Of a DNA stretch of 33,899 nucleotides, positions 30,854 to 33,899 are shown piece by piece (positions within the stretch are counted from its first letter, which is position 1; each line of letters starts with the position of its first letter). The stretch is from CAYXVU01 sp964468725 (GTDB lineage Bacteria > Acidobacteriota > Blastocatellia > UBA7656), in contig CAYXVU010000042.1 in assembly GCA_964468725.1 (NCBI GenBank), positions 1 through 33,899 on the forward strand. Direction: 5' to 3'. The notes under the pieces were generated by a model. It worked only from the letters and a program-made list of their open reading frames with translations, did no database searches and was not told where the DNA came from. The position numbers were made by a program, and so were the translations under genes.

Positions 30854-30960
30854 AAGAAGATTGCGCGGAGAAAATTTCCTCTAGGGTGTGCGAGCCGACG
30901 TTGGAGTCGCGGTTCCTCAAGCATTCCAGCGAGCTTATCCTTATAACCGGGAAAAGGATT

Positions 30961-31506
30961 GTGAAAGAAGCGCCGCCAGAACGCCGCCTCTTGTTTGAGC
31001 GGCAGGTCATGATCTATCTCGATGATCTACTGCGCGCTGCGATTCATCTGATCGGGAGCCGGCAGGATGCGGAAGATGCGGTGCAAGAAGCTTATTATCG
31101 CGCATGGAAGTATTTTGATACGTTCGATCAAACCACCAATGGGCGGGCATGGATGTTCCGCATTCTGTTGAATGTGATCCATTCTCAAATGGGCAAGCGC
31201 GCCAAGCGTGAGGAGGTGGCTTTCGATTCGATCCTCAATATTGAAGCATCAGCGAGTAAGGTGCTGTCTTTCGATCCGACGAGGAGGCCGGAACGAGGAG
31301 AAGTCGTCGCTGCCTCCGAGAAATTATCCGAAGAGCATCGCGCTGTGTTGTGGTTAGTGGTTATCGAAGAGTTCAGTTATAAAGAGGCGGCAGAGGCGTT
31401 GGGTGTTCCCATTGGAACTGTCATGTCCAGACTGCACCGCGCGCGGCGCGAGCTTCGCACTTTGATTACGCGGATTCAGGCACATCGCGCCCGCCCTTCC
31501 AGATGA
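30961..31506 (+). CDS. ECF-type RNA polymerase sigma factor
   Basis: Region 2 begins at FERQVMIYLDDLLRAAIHLIG, with QDAEDAVQEAYYRAWKYFD and the WMFRILLNVIHSQ block; region 4 is LSEEHRAVLWLVVIEEFSYKEAAEALGVPIGTVMSRLHRARREL. The start is uncertain. GTG 30961 (181 residues) fits the usual family N terminus but has AAAGGA very close to it; GTG 30886 would add 25 unconserved residues. Its stop overlaps a possible ATG of the anti-sigma gene (ATGA at 31503). The anti-sigma encoded next should be its partner. It probably drives its own operon and perhaps the divergent cytochrome operon through GGAATAAA (inference). Confidence 0.92.
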   Translation: MKEAPPERRLLFERQVMIYLDDLLRAAIHLIGSRQDAEDAVQEAYYRAWKYFDTFDQTTNGRAWMFRILLNVIHSQMGKRAKREEVAFDSILNIEASASKVLSFDPTRRPERGEVVAASEKLSEEHRAVLWLVVIEEFSYKEAAEALGVPIGTVMSRLHRARRELRTLITRIQAHRARPSR

Positions 31507-31541
31507 TTCGGATGATTCGACTGAGCAGTTGGAGAGAGTTT

Positions 31542-32312
31542 ATGGAATGCCGAGAAGTAAAAGAGTTGATTCAGATATTTATGGATAATGAACTGGCGAC
31601 GCACGAAACCCTGGTCGTGCAATGGCATCTGGAAGCTTGCGCCAGGTGCACGCATGAGTTGGAAGCCTATATCGAACAAGATCGGCTCTGGAAAGAATGT
31701 CTGGGTGAGACGACAGTTGATAGCAGAAAGCTGCAAGAAAATATCTATGCCGACCTGCAAAGCAACCGCCGAGTGGGAGGACTGCCGCGCCTGACTCGCT
31801 TGCCAATGGCGCGAATCGCGGCGGCGATCATTTTAGCAATCGGGTTAGCGTTCTTCCTCACTCCATACTTTTCTTCTTGGGGAACAGATGCCGTTTATGC
31901 AGCCGCCGTCTCCGATCACACCGAGCATTGTGACGCTGAAATGATGGGGGCGGCGCTTCCAAAAGCTGAACTGGATGGCCTGATAAAACGGTATATCAAC
32001 CAAGCGAGCGCGCCGGATCTATCAGCCTTTGGCTATACGGTGCAGCGCGCGCGCCCCTGTACGGTCGATGGATTCGACTTTCTCCATATAGTGTACTATC
32101 ACCAGACCGCAACTCCCATCTCCCTGTTTGTGCGGCCTCAAACAGCAGCAGAACGGCAGAGGAAAGAGATCATCACTTCGAAAAATGGGCTTCGGGTGGT
32201 ATCCGTCCATCTCGCGGGAGCGGTCTTGATTCTGGTGACTTCCCATAGTGACAACCAAACGCGTTTATTAGCCGAAGCAGCGCGCGCGCAATTATCAACA
32301 GCAACTCCGTGA
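31542..32312 (+). CDS. Zinc-finger transmembrane anti-sigma factor with DHxxHC sensor region
   Basis: The 256-residue protein has a cytoplasmic zf-HC2 region: MECREVKELI with Cys3, then HLEACARC (H-x3-C-x2-C) near 30-37. One membrane helix follows near 88-106 (MARIAAAIILAIGLAFFLT). The periplasmic domain holds a His/Cys-rich motif DHTEHCDAE (about 126-134) and a later single Cys (ARPC), which could bind metal or heme or form a redox switch. I recall similar DHxxC motifs in anti-sigma factors of related bacteria. GGAGAG 5 nt upstream favours ATG 31542; ATG 31503 overlaps the sigma stop and is an alternative. It should restrain the sigma factor encoded just before it. Confidence 0.9.
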   Translation: MECREVKELIQIFMDNELATHETLVVQWHLEACARCTHELEAYIEQDRLWKECLGETTVDSRKLQENIYADLQSNRRVGGLPRLTRLPMARIAAAIILAIGLAFFLTPYFSSWGTDAVYAAAVSDHTEHCDAEMMGAALPKAELDGLIKRYINQASAPDLSAFGYTVQRARPCTVDGFDFLHIVYYHQTATPISLFVRPQTAAERQRKEIITSKNGLRVVSVHLAGAVLILVTSHSDNQTRLLAEAARAQLSTATP

Positions 32313-32598
32313 CAGTCGTAGGGTGTGCGCGGCGTCAAGCTCTCAAAAAGGGCGTTTCCCAGTATTACAAAAACGTTGTTGGCAGTGGATAGTTCGCATC
32401 TCCCTTCAGGTTCCTCATCCGCACCTGTCGCCCTCCTTTAACAAAGGTGCGCTTCCTTACCCTTTATCCTTCCGCAGCATCTTGACTTGTTCTCGCTGCA
32501 ACCATAGCATTTTCGGCCTCAGCCGCAGCCGGGCTGCGCGCTTCAGTGGAACGGAATCGTCATCCTGAACACCATCCCATTCTTTGAGAGGTCGCCGT
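32313..32598. other. Intergenic region before the metalloprotease gene
   Basis: No gene is seen. A loose inverted repeat GCACCT/AGGTGC (about 32412-32452) is present but has no T run. A promoter for the metalloprotease gene is expected here and was not resolved. Confidence 0.35.
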
Positions 32599-33899
32599 AT
32601 GAAACGCCTGATTAGCTTCTTTCTCATCACGCTCTTTGCCTTGCCAGTCGCAGCGCAAGATCGCACCCAGCCGCAAACCTTCAGCGCCAAGATCGCTCAA
32701 CTGCAAAAGATTGACGGCTTCATGCCGCTCTATTGGGACGCGGCGAGCGGCAAAATGTTTATGGAGATTGCGCGCTTTCACTCCGAGATGATCTATCAAA
32801 CCTCGCTCGCCAGCGGCGTCGGTTCGAACCCCATCGGCTTGGATCGCGGCCAACTCGGAGACACGAAGATCGTCTATTTCGAACGCATCGGCCCGAAAGT
32901 GTTGATGATCGAACCTAACTACAGCTATCGCGCCCTCTCAACCGATGCGGCGGAACGTCGCGCCGTCGAAGACTCATTCGCGCGCTCAATCATCTGGGGG
33001 TTTCGCGTCGAAGCGGCGGAGGGCGACCGCGTTTTAGTTGACGCAACGGCATTTTTCATCCGCGACGCGCACGGGGTGATTGACCGACTGAGACAGGCGC
33101 GACAAGGACAATTCCGCTTCGACGAAAACCGCAGCGCGTTCTATCTGGCGCGCACCAAAGGCTTTCCGAAAAATACCGAAATCGAAAACCTTTTGACCTT
33201 TGCCTCCGATGAACCCGGCGGCCTCGTGCGCAGCGTCACCCCTACTGCGCAAGCCGTCTCCGTGCGGCAGCATCATTCGTTCATCGAATTGCCGGATGAC
33301 CAGTACCAACCGCGCCGTCATGACCCACGCGTCGGCATGAACAGCATGATGTTTTATGATTACGCGTCCCCCATCACCGCGCCGATTGAAAAGCGTTGGA
33401 TTGCCCGCCATCGCTTGCAGAAGAAAGACCCCAACGCGGCGCTATCAGAAGCCGTCAAACCGATTGTCTACTACGTTGATAACGGCGCGCCGGAACCGAT
33501 CCGCAGCGCCCTCATCGAAGGGGCATCGTGGTGGAATCAGGCATTCGAAGCCGCTGGGTTCAAAGACGCCTTTCAAGTCAAAGTGTTGCCCCCTGACGCT
33601 GATCCATTGGATGTCCGCTACAACGTTATCAACTGGGTGCATCGCTCGACGCGCGGTTGGTCATACGGCAACAGCATCGTTGACCCGCGCACCGGCGAAA
33701 TTATCAAAGGCCATGTTACCCTCGGCAGCCTGCGTGTGCGACAAGACTACACAATCGGCACCGGGCTGATTCCTTCTTATAAAAGCAATGGCATGGGCGA
33801 AGACACGGATGGTTGCGAACTGGCGATGATGCCCGATGTCGAATACCTGACCGATGCAGACCCGGCAACCGATTCGGCAGCGATGTCTCTGGCGCGCAT
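32599..33899 (+). CDS. Exported zinc-dependent metalloprotease (DUF5117/DUF4953 type), cut by window edge
   Basis: The frame is open from ATG 32599 to the window end, giving 433 residues of an incomplete protein. A signal peptide (MKRLISFFLITLFALPVAA) is followed by a DUF5117-like domain (KIDGFMPLYWDAASGKMFMEI; LDRGQLGDTKIVYFERIGPKV) and a DUF5118/4953-like segment. The segment RGWSYGNSIVDPRTGEIIKGHV, then TLGSLRVRQDY, is characteristic of this family. In relatives the HExxH zinc motif comes a few dozen residues later, that is, just beyond the edge. GAGAGG 7 nt upstream of the ATG supports the start. The truncation is due to the window, not the gene. Substrates are unknown; a periplasmic or secreted endopeptidase is likely. 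Confidence 0.93.
   Translation, partial: MKRLISFFLITLFALPVAAQDRTQPQTFSAKIAQLQKIDGFMPLYWDAASGKMFMEIARFHSEMIYQTSLASGVGSNPIGLDRGQLGDTKIVYFERIGPKVLMIEPNYSYRALSTDAAERRAVEDSFARSIIWGFRVEAAEGDRVLVDATAFFIRDAHGVIDRLRQARQGQFRFDENRSAFYLARTKGFPKNTEIENLLTFASDEPGGLVRSVTPTAQAVSVRQHHSFIELPDDQYQPRRHDPRVGMNSMMFYDYASPITAPIEKRWIARHRLQKKDPNAALSEAVKPIVYYVDNGAPEPIRSALIEGASWWNQAFEAAGFKDAFQVKVLPPDADPLDVRYNVINWVHRSTRGWSYGNSIVDPRTGEIIKGHVTLGSLRVRQDYTIGTGLIPSYKSNGMGEDTDGCELAMMPDVEYLTDADPATDSAAMSLAR

Overview
This is a 33.9 kb piece of a bacterial chromosome, moderately GC-rich by eye. It comes from a draft (probably metagenome-derived) assembly, because two runs of N interrupt genes at 15516-15525 and 19029-19128. The gene set points to a Gram-negative, respiring heterotroph: outer-membrane-style lipid synthesis, Tat and Sec exported proteins, ECF sigma/anti-sigma pairs with zinc-finger anti-sigma factors, a bc-type complex and a DUF5117-type metalloprotease. 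My best guess is Acidobacteriota, possibly Blastocatellia. That is inferred from gene style and was not tested. I see no tRNA, rRNA, CRISPR array, transposase or phage gene.

Layout. 1-4.4 kb: a stand-alone AraC-type regulator, a small secreted cysteine-rich protein, a secreted helical-repeat protein coupled to a membrane-anchored thioredoxin-like protein, and an HU protein with a long acidic tail. 4.6-7.3 kb (minus strand): metK and ahcY, the S-adenosylmethionine cycle, ending in a clear terminator. 7.7-11.3 kb: an unusual RpiB-type isomerase, an ECF sigma/anti-sigma/exported secretin-N-like operon closed by a textbook terminator, and a DUF465 protein. 11.6-14.9 kb: psd, pssA and a racemase-family gene (plus strand) facing hemB. 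15.1-17.4 kb: an MFS transporter containing an assembly scar and an exported superoxide dismutase. 17.7-19.7 kb: aguB and aguA, the agmatine-to-putrescine route. 19.9-25.1 kb: a serine hydrolase with TPR repeats, several orphan small proteins, and a B12-type radical SAM operon. 25.1-25.7 kb: a long gene-free stretch that folds on paper as a branched RNA followed by a terminator.

The most interesting part is 25.7-32.3 kb. A minus-strand operon encodes, in order of transcription, a cytochrome P460-family protein with an eight-cysteine repeat, a formylglycine-generating-enzyme-like protein that keeps both active-site cysteines, a Rieske protein, a cytochrome b fused to a heme-c domain, and a small cytochrome c. 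Divergent from it is a plus-strand operon of DoxX-like protein, ECF sigma factor and anti-sigma factor. The intergenic region carries the same 8-mer, GGAATAAA, once on each strand pointing at each operon, which suggests control of both by the encoded sigma factor. I read this as a candidate stress- or substrate-inducible respiratory module. Its substrate is unknown; hydroxylamine, NO or another reactive nitrogen compound is a guess from the P460 family.

The right edge cuts a large zinc-metalloprotease gene just before the place where its HExxH motif would be expected.
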